DNA of 64,000 bases, from contig NZ_JONN01000001.1 of assembly GCF_000711715.1 (NCBI RefSeq), positions 1,364,001 to 1,428,000 of the forward strand, written 5' to 3'. A model generated the notes under the pieces. That model saw only the letters and a program-made list of their open reading frames with translations, did no database searches and was not told the origin of the DNA. This DNA comes from Sphingomonas astaxanthinifaciens DSM 22298 (GTDB lineage: Bacteria; Pseudomonadota; Alphaproteobacteria; Sphingomonadales; Sphingomonadaceae). Shown piece after piece: positions 61,851 through 64,000 of this stretch (positions within the stretch are counted from its first letter, which is position 1; each line of letters opens with the position of its first letter). The position numbers and the translations under genes were made by a program.

Positions 61851-64000
<2,150 letters not shown>

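Overview
The window reads as a chromosomal segment of a GC-rich alphaproteobacterium, most likely a member of the Sphingomonadales. Supporting signs are the Usg-like gene, the DUF3035/BamF lipoprotein beside lspA, a yfgM-bamB-der block, a bfr-bfd pair, two GGAAC-N17-CGTT motifs of the EcfG general-stress type, and dispersed inverted repeats built on a 'cgagcgaagtcgag' arm. Genes are packed tightly, many junctions overlap by 1-4 bases, and several starts are TTG or GTG. No rRNA, CRISPR array, transposase or integrase is visible. The species assignment is inference only.

Layout. 1-6.6 kb: a truncated L,D-transpeptidase, a one-domain response regulator, a SleB-type cell-wall hydrolase, a 440-base gene-free stretch with a folded element, typA, a small basic protein, an MFS transporter and usg. 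6.7-14.2 kb: a membrane protein with panB, the yfgM-bamB-der block, an HPt protein, a DUF418 membrane protein, and bacterioferritin with its ferredoxin bfd. 14.3-22.4 kb: an acyl-CoA catabolic region with three acyl-CoA dehydrogenases, two short-chain dehydrogenases and a fused enoyl-CoA hydratase/3-hydroxyacyl-CoA dehydrogenase. 22.4-29.3 kb: a putative sensor, cytochrome b561, two L,D-transpeptidases, a cyclic-nucleotide-domain/thioredoxin-reductase fusion, guaA and a Gly/Tyr/Asn-rich secreted protein. 29.3-36.1 kb: prolyl oligopeptidase, M20 amidohydrolase and OPT transporter (peptide use), then queF and a sulfurtransferase. 36.1-42.0 kb: a receiver-less CtrA-like DNA-binding protein, bamF, lspA, ileS and ribF. 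42.1-44.9 kb: rpsM-rpsK-rpoA-rplQ with a clear promoter and terminator, detached from secY/adk. 44.9-47.4 kb: uppP, an NDUFA9-like reductase and tRNA-Leu(CAG).

47.4-50 kb is the most unusual part. An intact flgL-like gene is followed by only the 3' end of flgK, which breaks off next to a GH108 endolysin gene and a three-TM holin gene. This endolysin/holin pair matches the separate lysis cassette of gene transfer agents. No other flagellar or phage gene is in view. From 50 kb on come a phospholipase D-like protein, an esterase, hslVU, a GFA-type zinc protein, a DUF2459 protein, tRNA-Pro(GGG) with yajC-secD-secF, bamD, recN, a dienelactone hydrolase, a DUF1697 protein and the 5' part of ligA.

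Themes. Envelope biogenesis dominates: BamB, BamD, BamF, YfgM, SecDF-YajC, LspA, UppP, three L,D-transpeptidases and a SleB hydrolase. Regulatory signals that can be read directly include two EcfG-type promoters, a leaderless Fur-like-box promoter at bfd, sigma-70-like promoters before rpsM, tRNA-Leu and tRNA-Pro, and a dispersed repeat whose end supplies the Shine-Dalgarno sequence of two genes.
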